From contig JAKMXF010000306.1 of assembly GCA_024704765.1 (NCBI GenBank), positions 124,001-188,000 of the forward strand: 64,000 nucleotides of DNA, written 5' to 3'. Made by a program: the position numbers and the translations under genes. Of this stretch, positions 45,867-57,272 are shown piece after piece. Position 1 is the first letter of the stretch. Each line of letters begins with the position of its first letter. This DNA is from Oopsacas minuta (lineage: Eukaryota; Porifera; Hexactinellida; Lyssacinosida; Leucopsacidae). The notes below the pieces were generated by a model. It worked only from the letters and a program-made list of their open reading frames with translations, was not told the origin of the DNA and ran no database searches.

Positions 45867-47010
45867 GTTTATTCCCCTACTCACTTTAATTTTATCTGTC
45901 TTACAGTGTATTCTCTTACTCACCTTTAGATGTAACTCTGTCTAACAGTATTATTTACATCTCACTTTTTAATATATCTCGTCTTACAGTGTATTCCCTT
46001 ATTCAATTTTCATTTGAAATGATTCCAACATGTTTTGATTAATTTTTTCCACTGTTGGGTGCTGATTAATTCTATCCACGTGTCTTTGTTTCTCAATTTC
46101 AATTTGTGTTTCAATTATAGTTCAGGGACGTGTTATTTGGCCAATAGATATTGTACATAACAATACATGTTATTTTTCAATAGCATTATGAGTATATTTC
46201 ATATATGCTTGGACATTGAATACAGATAGGTTTTGGTTCAGTCCTTCCCTTGCTCCCCAATTCACCTACAATTGATGATATTTCGGCTAGTGTAATGCAC
46301 ATTGAATATTTAAAATTGTGAAAATGAAGCTACGTAATGTCTTTTCATAATCATCAATCTATGTAGATATTCATTACTGAAAATGAATTGGGTCGAAGTG
46401 CCTGACCATCACATGTCAAATGGTGGTTAATGTATGTCTAATTGTAGATTCAATCCCTGATATCAATTTGATTCTTCATACTCTGCTATTACAATAGTAA
46501 AACTGAAAGACTGAGACTGTGCCAGAGTTCATCGATCATGTGTCTTTCATTTACACTGGATCCAATGCACATGAGCATCATTTGTACTTCATAGAATCTT
46601 CTTATATCCGGCATGTTCTTATAGCTGACATATCGACATGTGGTGAGGAAATTGGATATTACTTATCAATGGCGCCAAGTTTGGGGGAACAAATTCAAAC
46701 CTGGTAGAGGGGGGCTCAGACCTCTCCAGTTAACTAAACTTGCCCCCAATGTCGCTGATACGAACACCATCTAGGAGTAGCAAAATATTTCACCAAAGAT
46801 ATGTCCTAGAGATATATATATATATACATGAGTATATGAAGACCGTTTTCAAGCAATGGTTCTTATAAGTGTTATTCACTTCCTCAGGCTATGTTCTTAT
46901 ACCAGATATACATTCTAGGGGTAACCGGTTTATAGTATAATGTTCTTAAATACTGCAATAATTCAATGGAGTTCAAAAGATTTGGCTGAGAGAGCTAGAG
47001 TAATTGTTTA
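45867..47010. other. Intergenic, no gene seen
   Basis: It contains a two-fold direct repeat of GTCTTACAGTGTATTC (near 45897 and 45989) and a short (TA)n run near 46813. Confidence 0.45.
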
Positions 47011-47414
47011 GGTACAATTGGAGAATCTTACACCCCCGACTTTTTAATGAGGTCAAAAATCCCTATATGTACCGTTCAAGAACTCGTTGAGAGAAGTTGA
47101 TAGAGCGAAAGAAATCCAAAATCGGATTCAAATTGACAAAGTTAGGAAAAAACTCCCAAGCCAAATCCTATGGGGAGAATTGTATTACTCACTATAGTCA
47201 ATTTGTATTGATTTATACATTACAACTACCATAGGAATGCGCATACTGTTGATATTGCGGTTATGCACGCTTGTTACTCTACTCTTTCATGTTCATTTGT
47301 TTGCTATTCAGTGTATTTCACTGCAGGTAATTCTTGTTACTTTAAAAGAAAGCTAGTTATTACATAATTCTGTCTGCAACACTAAATATACAATGCAACA
47401 TTTCATTTCATATT
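47011..47414 (+). repeat. Left arm of Merlin copy 2
   Basis: About 404 bases matching the reverse complement of 50117-50522, with few differences (for example CCCCCGAC versus CCCCAACT near the tip). Confidence 0.88.
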
Positions 47415-47814
47415 TTATACTATGGTACCTCGATAATTCGATCTAGTTAATCGAATTCCCGATATGACACATATATTTGCATATATTCTGTTTCCTAAAA
47501 TGGTAGTTTAATTTGTATTCCTCCGGCCAAAGCAAACCAATTTTGATCGTTCGTTTGTGTTCGTATCAATGTTAGAAACAATTCATGTACTATTTAATCG
47601 CATAGTTATGATCCAGCTTCTCTCCAGGTGCGTTAGTAATGCTGGAACCAAGTTTTCATGGGTTTCTACTTATGATAGTGGACAGAATATTAAATATATG
47701 ACACCCCATGGCTGGATATAATACTATGGGTAGTAGTTATATTTGGAGTAACTAATTAGTATTGAGCTTTCTATACACTACTTTAGCTACAAATCTACAA
47801 TATAACAAGTACTG

Positions 47815-48792
47815 CTATAAAAGAAACACCAAAGCAGAAGTATGGTACAGTTGGACAACTGGATATTGTTTCCTTATTTCCATGATAAGGTTGGAGAAAC
47901 TAGCTTCTCCAAATTTCTTCTGCCAACAAACTTCAGATAAGTTGGTATCTAATAGTATGGGGTTAGTAGTCATGCAATTCCTCTGCCGTTTCTTCGCACT
48001 ACCCCATGTACTCTCAACTGTTTGCGTATGTACACCTGTAGTAGGGTCAACAAAATTGAGACTATGGTTGACGGTGAGATGCTGAAAACTTGCAGTGGGG
48101 ATAGAATTACACGATGCCCATTCATCAGAAAGTATGGCAGTGCCCGGAAAAATATATCTCTGGATGAGAGGGACTAATGTTGCAGCCGACCTGTCTTGAA
48201 CAGGTATCATAAAGACATCTTTTGTCTCTCCATCTATTCCTCCAAATGCCCATTGACCTGATAGCATACGACCTCTTGAATACTTTCGATGTCCAAACTT
48301 TGATTCATCTATTTCTACAATATGCCCAGGCCCTTCAGTTTGTTGAGGATTGACTAAAAATTCCTCAACACATAGGTCTCTTTGGAAGTTCTTCCAGTCT
48401 GTTATAGTATGTTCTCCCCACCCCAGATTCTTGTGTAAAAAGGCAGTAGTTTACAGATTATCGGCCCAGAAATAGAGAAATTCTACCAACTCAGGGAACG
48501 GTATATGAGCACCTTCAAAGAATGAGCCAATCCTCATCGAAGCGAATTTCTTCCATGACTTTTCCGGGCACCTCCACCCCTTTCATCTGCAATACCTGAA
48601 AATGTTCCGGGTCGCATAATTCTACCGCATTTGCACATCATCCCGTAGCTAAAAGTCCGTTACTTTTGAGCCATGCTATACAAGTATCTTTATCAATAGT
48701 GATATTACGAAAAAGTTTTTTAAGGTCATTTCTTCAATAACTGGAAATATTGTAGGAACCAGCAAAGGTTGAAACGATGGAGCAACTGCCAT
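47815..48792 (-). pseudogene. Merlin (IS1016-like) transposase, copy 2
   Basis: It starts at ATG 48790-48792. GHIVEIDESKFGHRKYSRGR supplies the first Asp, AILSDEWASCNSI the second, and GVHTQTVESTWGSAKKR the Glu; 36 residues separate the last two (DD36E). From 48400 to the stop at 47815 the frame is open. Upstream, stops such as the one after LKSNGLLATG, one before RCSYTVPELVEFLYF and one in the DNL segment, with small frame changes, break the N-terminal part. All three catalytic residues survive. Confidence 0.85.
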
Positions 48793-50116
48793 TAAGGATT
48801 TTATAATAGAAATATCACAACTCGAATAATTAGGATTTGTTAGCTATATTTCCCTGATATTCCTTTTATACTTGACTTAAGATTGATCGAAATACATTGT
48901 ATGATCGTTTGGAATGTATTCTTTAATTATAGGTAATAATTACATGTGGTTTGCATGCCACTTTACTAAACTATTTGTTGTTCAACTCAATAACCAGACA
49001 AACAGCATTCCAATTATACTAAATTTTGTATGTAATAGATACTGGTATAACTATGAACGCATCAACAAATCTATACAATAGAAATTACATCTGAAACCAC
49101 ATATTTTTACCACACTTCTCATGTTTAATCTCAAGCATATATACCATATTTTAGGTGATTGTTGGTTGTAAAGTAAATTTATGTAAATAATCCCATAATC
49201 AAATAAATTTCTCATTCGGATCGTTATATTGTCTTCCGATAACAATAACTAGTTAATAGAATTTGATTTGGCCATATTAATCCCAAATTAGGCGATGTAC
49301 CTAGTACGTAGCTTATTACAATTTCCTAAATCAAGAGAAAATCGTCTTGAGTGAGTTACTAATTTTCACTCGATAACCTAAATTTGTCCTAATTAAGGGG
49401 AGTTTACTGTCTAATAATACTGGCATTGTAGGGACACAGGAATCACAAACTTACTGTTGCAGCATTCATCACATCTCACCATTAATATAAATTAGCAATT
49501 ATTGATTCGGAGCGACCGCCGAACCTGTTACACCACCTCATAAGGCCCTGTACTGTAAACTTCCGTTATAAGCTAACATCAATTATATAGCTAAACTCAC
49601 GCTATAACAAAGTGATTCACAAACCCCTATAGCTTGAAAGTATTGATCTTACTCCGCATATATCCTAATGCTGCAGATCACGAAATGTAACCGGGTTCGT
49701 ACCGGTCCAGAACATTTCGTTATAATGAGTGTGTTGCAGTACAAACTGATTACACTTGCTCAAGTTTATCTATAATAGACATTTGACCCCACACATTTGC
49801 TTCAGGCAAGAAATACCACCCGTATTATATTAGCTATCCAAAACTTGATACTTTTGCTCTGCACTGGCTAAACATTATCAGGGTATTACAGGGCAAGTGT
49901 CAACCCCATACTTGCCAACATGAGTGAAGATACTGGACTACAAAATAGAGGGACAATTAAGGGTTTTGTCAAGTTTTGGCTGGACATTAGCATCATTGGC
50001 AGTCAACACATATTCGGGGCGAGTAATCGTGGTGTCCCGCCAACCAACGGAACAGTTGGCAAGTATGGCACGTTTGAACGACTTCATATACAGGATGCAA
50101 TTTAGTTGCAAGCATA
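48793..50116. other. Interior spacer of Merlin copy 2
   Basis: Non-coding. No recognisable gene or nested element. Confidence 0.5.
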
Positions 50117-50522
50117 ATATGAAATGAAATGTTGCATTGTATATTTAGTGTTGCAGACAGAATTATGTGATAACTAGCTTTCCTTTAAAGTAACAAGAAT
50201 TACCTGCAGTGAAATACACTGAATAGCAAACAAATGAACATGAAAGAGTAGAGTAACAAGCGTGCATAACCGCAATATCAACAGTATGCGCATTCCTATG
50301 GTAGTTGTAATGTATAAATCAATACAAATTGACTATAGTGAGTAATACAATTTTCCCCATAGGATTTGGCTTAGGAAGTAAATTTTTCCTAACTTTGTCA
50401 ATTTGAATCCGATTTTGGATTTCTTTCGCTCTATCAACTTCTCTCAACGAGTTCTTGAACGATACATATAGGGATTTTTGACCTCATTAAAAAGTTGGGG
50501 TGTAAGATTCTGCAATTGTACC
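50117..50522 (-). repeat. Right arm of Merlin copy 2
   Basis: Inverted partner of the left arm at 47011-47414. Confidence 0.88.
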
Positions 50523-50901
50523 ATTGTTTGTTATGTTAGAACCAGACTTTTGATAGTTATTAAACAACCATCTGTAAATTATGACATTGGATCCGACTCA
50601 AAATGGTTACCTTACGTTGTATCGATAATTTCTGCGAAATCTATAAATGACTACTTCATTGTAAATTGTGCAAGAGCTCCAGTATGGAAATTTCATACTA
50701 TATTTCCCTTAAGTTATCATATTTGTTAATATGGTTGATGTCGGTTATGAATATGGTCAGGGGTTTCCAAGGTTACCTATATGAATGGAATTTCAATTCT
50801 AAATCTAATCACATAGGATTTCTGTAGGAATCCATATGCCTTTTCCTATATAACTTTCACAAAAGCTGACGAATTTTAATGGAACATGTCTAGTTCACTA
50901 A
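50523..50901. other. Intergenic, no gene seen
   Basis: AT-rich spacer between Merlin copy 2 and CACTA-like copy D. Confidence 0.4.
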
Positions 50902-53502
50902 CACTACGTAACAAATTTTTATGAAATCTTTGTTTGGCTTGATATTTTGATTGTTTATGGATAATTTTGAGGCGCTGATTCCGAAAATGCAATTAGTTTT
51001 TTTCTATCATTGATCGTTAACTTTCAGGAACCCTATTTATATGAGCAGGTTACACGCTTAGCCAACCAAGCAAAAACGTACGTCACAATCAAAATCTTTT
51101 GTGCTATAACAATAAAGATAACAAACATTTTGCACTCCCTTCACTGTCTCTTGTCTTTTTAAGCTCTGGGAGACACTCAAAGTGTCTGCAAATGCACAGC
51201 TTAAACAGCATCAGAATTCCACGCTGGGGTAGGATTGCAAAACTTAGAAATTTTGTTCTTGTGTATAGTTTATTTGCTATCCAGTGCCTTCACTTGGAAA
51301 GTATTTACTTATATTAAGACTATAAGCTACCAGCAGCTAGTATAAGCATAAGTAGAACTGCCTTTAGCAGAGAAGGCAGAAACAACTTGCTGGTTGTTCT
51401 TACGTTGAGTTAGTGTTTTCAAAATTAGAAATTGCAATGGCTAGTAGACAATGCAAAAATTCACCTGACTCATTTTGCTATGTTTGTGGATATTATGTTG
51501 GTGACAAATATGTTTCGAATAAAATATCAAAAGAAGCCAAGTATTAGGAAGCATACAGACTGTATTTTGCGATGTCCATTGGGGACCAGGCAAAGGTCTG
51601 GGCCCCACATGTAATTTGTGGCAGCTGTCGATCTAATCTTGAAGGTTGATTGAGGGGTTCCGCTAGAGTATGCCATTTCCTATTCCAAGAGTTTGGAGAG
51701 AGCCACAAAACCATCATGATGATTGTTACTTTTGTATGATAAATATTGCTTAGTACCGCAATGTTAAGGGAAGAAGAGCACTGACTTAGCCAAGTATACC
51801 TTCATCCATTGCACCTGTTCCTCACAGTGAAACTTTACCAGTTCCAAAACCACCAGCAAATGTAAGTGGTTTTATGTTTTATAATATTAGGCTAAGCTAA
51901 CACATATGCTGTAAGGGTGACCCACAATCTGCATCTTATGTTCTATTCTTGTCATTTGATTTGGAGTTTAATACTGAATGTGAAGACTCGATATAAAGTG
52001 AAACTTCGGACGCTGAGGAGGAGTATCTCCAATCAACAAGTGCAGATCGTCATTATCCTTCTAAGAGAGAATTAGGTGACTTAATACAAGATCTGCAACC
52101 AACAAAATCTGCAGCTGAGCTATTGACGTCAAGTTTTTAGCGAGTGGAATTTGCTGCGTGATGATTGCGAAATAACTGCTTAGGGAGGAGGCACTTGGAC
52201 TACTCTGTTTACTTTGATGTAATACAGGATCTGTGCTATTGCAAATATGTGAATAGTTTGTTGGTTGCTGTTGGAATTGAACATGACCCTTCTCAGTGGC
52301 GACTTTTTATTGACAGTTACACTAAAAGTCTTAAAGGAGATTTACTTCATAATGGAAACAAATATCCGTTAATTCCACTTGCTTATTCAATACAAATAAA
52401 AGAAGACTATGAAAATGTCAAGCAACTACTGCTTAAAATAAACTATGCTGAATTTAACTGGCAGCTCTGTGGTGATTTTAAGATGTTGGGGTTTTTGTTG
52501 GGACTGCAGGGTGGTTACACCAAATACTCATGTTTTCTTTGTTTGTGGAACTGCAGAGCTGATGGAGAGCACTACAAGAAGATTCAATGGCCGCCAAGAA
52601 AAGAATTAATGCCAGGAAAGTACAATGTCATCAAAGAGCCACTTGTAAGCCAAGAAAAAGTTTTACTACCACCTCTTCATATAAAACTAGGTTTAGTGAA
52701 GCAATTTGTTAAAGCATTGGATTTTGAACGAGAAGCTTTTCAAGAAATCCGTGCAATGTTTTCAAAATTACCAGAGCTAAACTAAAAGGAGGAATATTTG
52801 TCAGTCCCCAAATAACCACCATGTTAAAGTCAAGAGCCCTGGAGGATAAAATTACCGAAACAGAAAGAAAAGCATAGCAAGCATTTCGAGATGCAGTTAA
52901 TGGCTTTTTAGGAAATAACAAAGAGCCTAATTATGAAGAGATAGTGAATACTCTGATCTACCAAAAGATGGGATGTCGCATGCCGTTGGAACTTCATTTT
53001 CTATGCTCTCATCTTTACTTATTTCAAGAAAATTTGGAGGATTTCAGTGAGGAACATGGTGAGAGATTTCACCAGGATATTCAGCTAATGGAAAGACGGT
53101 ATCAAGGCCGCTGGGACAGTACAATGATGGGCGATTACATGTGGTTTTTGATAAGGGAGGACATTTCTGGTCACAAAAGAAAAGCTCGTTCAACAGTTCT
53201 TTTTTGAAGTATTTTACTCTCTAACATGAGTGCGTTTTGTTTTCTTTAAGACTTGTAATCAACAATGTACTGTTTGGTAGTGATTTTCATGTTCAAATAA
53301 ACTTATCAACACATCACTACGTGTTTAAATCCATTACAAGAGCTGTAGGTAAATTTACATATAATGAACAACACAACTTGTTCGGAAAAAGTAAAAGTGT
53401 AAATACGTCAAAAAGCATTGATGATATGGAAAAACTAACACGATTTTTGAATTCAGTGACCCAAATAACATAAGGGGACATCAAAAATTGTGTTACGTAG
53501 TG
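50902..53502 (+). mobile_element. CACTA-like DNA transposon, copy D
   Basis: The left end CACTACGTAACAAATTTTTA and the right inverted end CACTACGTAACACAATTTTT match. TAA precedes the left end and GAA follows the right, so the 3-bp duplication carries one change or was lost. Both arms also share TTAGTTTTT and a TATCAT motif further in. At 2601 bp it is longer than A and B. Confidence 0.83.
51437..53207 (+). pseudogene. CACTA-like family transposase, copy D
   Basis: ATG 51437 begins MASRQCKNSPDSFCYVCGYY. A frameshift near 51520 and stops follow, but GDQAKVWAPHVICGSC and QNHHDDCYFCMINIA are readable. The middle is an open stretch of 206 codons (52165-52785) with PSQWRLFIDSYTKSLKGDLL, LCGDFKMLGFLLGLQGGYTK, CFLCLWNCRADG and LLPPLHIKLGLVKQFVKALD. 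After another frameshift the C-terminus is again open (SEEHGERFHQDIQLMERRYQ and DYMWFLIRED). A 105-bp stretch (51862-51966) starting GTAAGT and ending AG has no counterpart in copies A and B and may be an intron or an insertion. Confidence 0.83.
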
Positions 53503-54565
53503 GAATGGAGGGAATCCACTAACGGAATTATATTGGAAGGGAAGAATTAGTGTATTCATCTCATGAGAATGATGGTGGCTTAGTAGAGAGAATACATTGT
53601 AATTCCCGTGGGTTATCCAAATTCTGAACTGCCCATTCCCACAACAACGTTGGGAATTGCGTATTAGGATATTTTCAACGTTTAATGTCGCTCATATAAT
53701 GATATACAAATGGCTACCACTATCATTCCATATGTGTCGGAACTGAATCCGCTAGGGTGACCACTGTCGCTCCACTTTGTTACAGAGACAATGTTAACAC
53801 AATGGAGATATAACGGCTGAGCTGTTACAATTTCAATTACCATAATGACAAAGGCTGCACAACTTTTTGGTGAGCTTCCCACAATACTGCAGGGCAATCG
53901 TAGAAGTACCGGGGTTATATAATTATAAGTATATACGTGAAACGATATTTTATTTAATTCGAAATCAATGAGCATATGATGGAAGGGCTAAGTATAATGT
54001 AACTTTCCTGACTTTATGACTGCAAAATGATTTATAAACGTGACATATATGTAGCAGGGGGTAGAGACCTCAGAGTGTATATAGTTGTATAGTATTTGTC
54101 TCCTATTTGTAATTGCTCCAAAATTGCACATTCATCAAGTAACTTTGCTTGTCCTTGACATCAAGCACAAGAAATATTTCACTTAATAGCAAGTTCGGGT
54201 ATTAGCAAATAAATTCTTGCAAAATACGACTTGTGTGCATTAGGATAATTATGGGTTACATAATGTGAAGGACAAGCAGATGTGATAAAACAAAAATGAA
54301 ACCTAAAATGGCAAAATCAAATAAATCATCAGGACTAATGTAGAATGTCCCTGAAGAGGAATTTTCCAATGGCCATATAAGGACACCAACCAATAATCAA
54401 ACAATTTTAGGACTACTTATTCCATATTGAATAGACACAAATATGCACCTTCAGTTACTATATATAGAGGCCAGCTGGTAGACATGTCTACAATATTCTT
54501 TGTAAACAATATCCCCCGTTTAAATTTACATTTAAACATTATTTAATAAATATATCTATAAACAG
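53503..54565. other. Intergenic, no gene seen
   Basis: No motifs were recognised. The 5' end of the piggyBac element may lie in this stretch, but I could not find a TTAA-flanked terminus. Confidence 0.4.
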
Positions 54566-55344
54566 ATGGCTACTCAACGCAATCGGCCAACATACTCGGG
54601 AGAACTTCTAGGAGATGAAGGAGCCATCAATACTAACGACCTTTCTCTACAGTTGACCGAAATACAGGCTTGCCATCATTCCTATGATGAAAATTTAGCT
54701 ATGCCTAGCGATGATGATGATGATGAATTGTATGGCTTTCTTTAAACTCATCTCATTTCTCCAACTAGACTCTATCCTACCAACTTCACGCATCCCCTAT
54801 ATTCCTCTTGCTAACCCAACTTCTTAACTAACATTCTCATTATCACAACTCTATATTAAATCCACCACTTCATCACAGTATTCTGACACGAATATTGAAA
54901 CAGAGAATTATACGGATCTCAATCAGTCAGAATACCATTGTCAACAGAACAAACTTCCGACACACGTACACCTATCAGGGGAAAGTGTTCATCCAGCCTA
55001 GCGGAATGAACATATTCCATTTCCCCTACATCAAACTGCAATCATAGCATAATCGATTTGAAGAGTTATTCACGATGGCGCACTTCATAAACAATGAGCA
55101 AATGAACCCATCCTTAAACACTTCAGAAGGCTTTGGAGAGAAACTTGGTACACTTCTTCTCATAGTCAAAAATATTGTCAAATCAGTTTCAACCAGCTAG
55201 ATCACTCTACATTGACGAGATCATTGTCAAATTCTATGGCATATGTGTACTGCAGCAGTATATCAAACTGAAGCGAACAAAATATGGTGTCAAAATCTGA
55301 TCCATCTGTTGTGCAAGTTACGATTACAGTCTACCCCATACCTA

Positions 55345-56690
55345 CAGGGTGTAACAAAGTGTTGTCCCCTTCGATTGCCAGAAGCATCTCTGAGAAATAA
55401 CTACACAATGTCAACTTTCATTTGTTTATATAATCACCTCCCATTTCCAAAACAACTTTAACTCTGTTTGGCATGCTGGCTACTAAATTTTCCAAAATAT
55501 CGGGAGTAATGTCTTGCCATGCTAATTTCACGGTTTCAATTAACTGATTTCGATTTGTCATCTGACTCTTCTCATTAACTCTCTCTTTCAATATAGCCCA
55601 AAGGTTTTCAATTGGGTTCAGGTCCGGTGAATTCCCTGGCCAGTCACCTTTCTCCCAAAACCCGTTTAGACTATCTCGGCATCACTTCTGAGTTATTTTG
55701 GCAGGGTGGACAGGAGCACCATCTTGCATAAAGTTGAAATCGGACATGTTTCCAAACATTGGCCGCTCTGAAATAAGTCCCATATTTTCTGTACGGTTGA
55801 TGGCATCTCTACAAGTCTTGGTTAATATTTCATCCCTGTAATATGGCGAGTTTAAAGTCTGTCCTTGTGGAATTATATGGAGCTCAGATAATGCTTGATG
55901 CGACATAAGTCCCCAGACATGAATTTTTTGAGGAAATTTCACCGACCAAATGCGAGGAACATCTTTAGTTATTTTAGCCCGAACACGATCATTATGCCGT
56001 TTGGGTGTTGCATACAGTTCAAAGGGAGACTCATCAGACCAAAGAACTTTTTTCCAATCTTCCACGCCCCAATTTTGATGTTTCTTGGCAAAATTCAGTC
56101 TGTCCTGGATGTTTTTTGCCGATAAACGGGGGGTCTTTTGCCTCATGAACGCTGATGCACCAATTGAATTGGTCAAATAGCGATAAACTGTCATGTGAGA
56201 GACAGGGTCGTTACTTGAATTCAATCTCTTTGCGATCTTGCGAGTTTGATTGCCTTCTTTTAGTCAAAGTTTTGGAGATAATGATTTCATTGACCCGATT
56301 CAAAATTGGCGGTCTGCCAGAACGGGTCTTGGTTTCCAGGGTCATTCCTTTTTTATACGCACTCCACCACCTCCTGACAGATCTCACTGAAACGTCTAGT
56401 TCGAGAGCTGCGTTTTGCTGTGAAAGACAACTCCTTAACATACCTACTGCTTGAGAACGAACCTCTAACCCGTGGTCGCGGACATCCATTCCGAACAGAG
56501 AAAATGATTTTACGAAATCCAAGTAAAAAGAAAGAGATAATAAATAATATTAATCAAACTGCGATAGAAATAGTCAAAACCTATTATGGTAATAGCTAGA
56601 AAGAGTAAGTCAGATGCAATAGTCAAGGTTCAGTTTTATATACTCAATCAATGACAAAAAGAAAGGGGACAAGACTTTTGTTACACCCTG
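55345..56690 (-). mobile_element. Tc1-like element (DD37E) inserted in piggyBac
   Basis: The left end is CAGGGTGTAACAAAGTGTTG and the right inverted end is CAGGGTGTAACAAAAGTCTT, flanked by TA on both sides. Length is 1346 bp. Confidence 0.92.
55440..56522 (-). pseudogene. Tc1-like transposase, DD37E, nearly intact
   Basis: The N-terminus (start at 56522) has a helix-turn-helix (SQQNAALELDVSVRSVRRWW), then a GRPPILNR linker. A frame change near 56225-56260 follows. The second frame runs 56224-55682: KVLWSDESPFELYA holds the first Asp and FNFMQDGAPVHPAKITQK the second. A TGA at about 55682-55684 follows. Past it the same frame continues CRDSLNGFWEKGDWPGNSPD and LNPIENLWAILKERV with the Glu, 37 residues after the second Asp. 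Damage is one frameshift and one nonsense codon, so it is a fairly young relic. Confidence 0.87.
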
Positions 56691-57272
56691 TACACTTAAG
56701 ATCCACTGTAGATTCTGTTAGTGGACGTGATGTGGTCTTACAGCTAGCCAACCAATACTTTGATGAAGGCTATAAAATTTATTGTGATAGATTCTTCTCC
56801 TATCTTGACCTGGCGGCCTACCTAAGATCACGAGGAACTGGAAAAGTTGTAACTTCATCTATCAAAAGACTGACATCTGATCTAGAATATCTAGTCACAA
56901 ATATGCATCTTCTCAATTGGCATCTGAATGGTTCATTTTCCAGGTTAGAATGTAGCACAAGCCTGCGAGCCGTCTGTCTCCTCGTATGGAATGACAAGAA
57001 GTATAGAACGGAGGATAAGAAAGTAGTATTCATTGCGAACTGTATCCTAGCAATTCCAACCTCACATGATAAACCATTTCATCACAAGAATATTCGTGAC
57101 CTCGAATTACAATACAAAAGAAAGCCTATGCCAATTCCACCCATACTGAAGGCTTATAATTATCACATGGTAGGCGTAGATAAGCATGACCGCATGATAA
57201 GACACCTCGCTATTCAGCTCACGTCTAAGGCAACTTTCCCTCAAGAAAATACAAAATATCTGCCTTCGATCT

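Larger units (their letters stand above)
47011..50522 (-). mobile_element. Merlin element, copy 2, with long terminal inverted repeats
   Basis: The inverted arms 47011-47414 and 50117-50522 match closely. The ends are GGTACAATTGGAGAATCTTA and, read inverted, GGTACAATTGCAGAATCTTA. ATTGTTTA on the left and ATTGTTTG on the right look like an 8-bp duplication with one change. A Merlin transposase lies inside on the minus strand. About 1.3 kb between 48800 and 50116 is non-coding. Confidence 0.85.
54566..57272 (+). pseudogene. piggyBac transposase, split by a Tc1-like insertion
   Basis: A 59-codon open piece (MATQRNRPTYSGELLGDEGA, ending in a run of five Asp; 54566-54745) may be the N-terminus. 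The core follows with many stops: RFEELFTMAHFINNEQMNPS (55030-55110) and then SLYIDEIIVKFYG. After the Tc1-like element (55345-56690) the frame is open to a stop at 57272: TVDSVSGRDVVLQLANQYFD, YKIYCDRFFSYLDLAAYLRS, EDKKVVFIAN and NIRDLELQYKRKPMPIPPIL, then YNYHMVGVDKHDRM. These are family-typical; the GVDKHDRM motif includes catalytic-core acidic residues. The tail beyond 57272 is scrambled. No terminal repeats were found. Confidence 0.82.

Noticed and set aside
49684-49725. Possible T-arm (GGGTTCGTACC) near 49694
   Set aside because: The surrounding bases do not fold into a cloverleaf. It looks like a chance palindrome in the Merlin interior.
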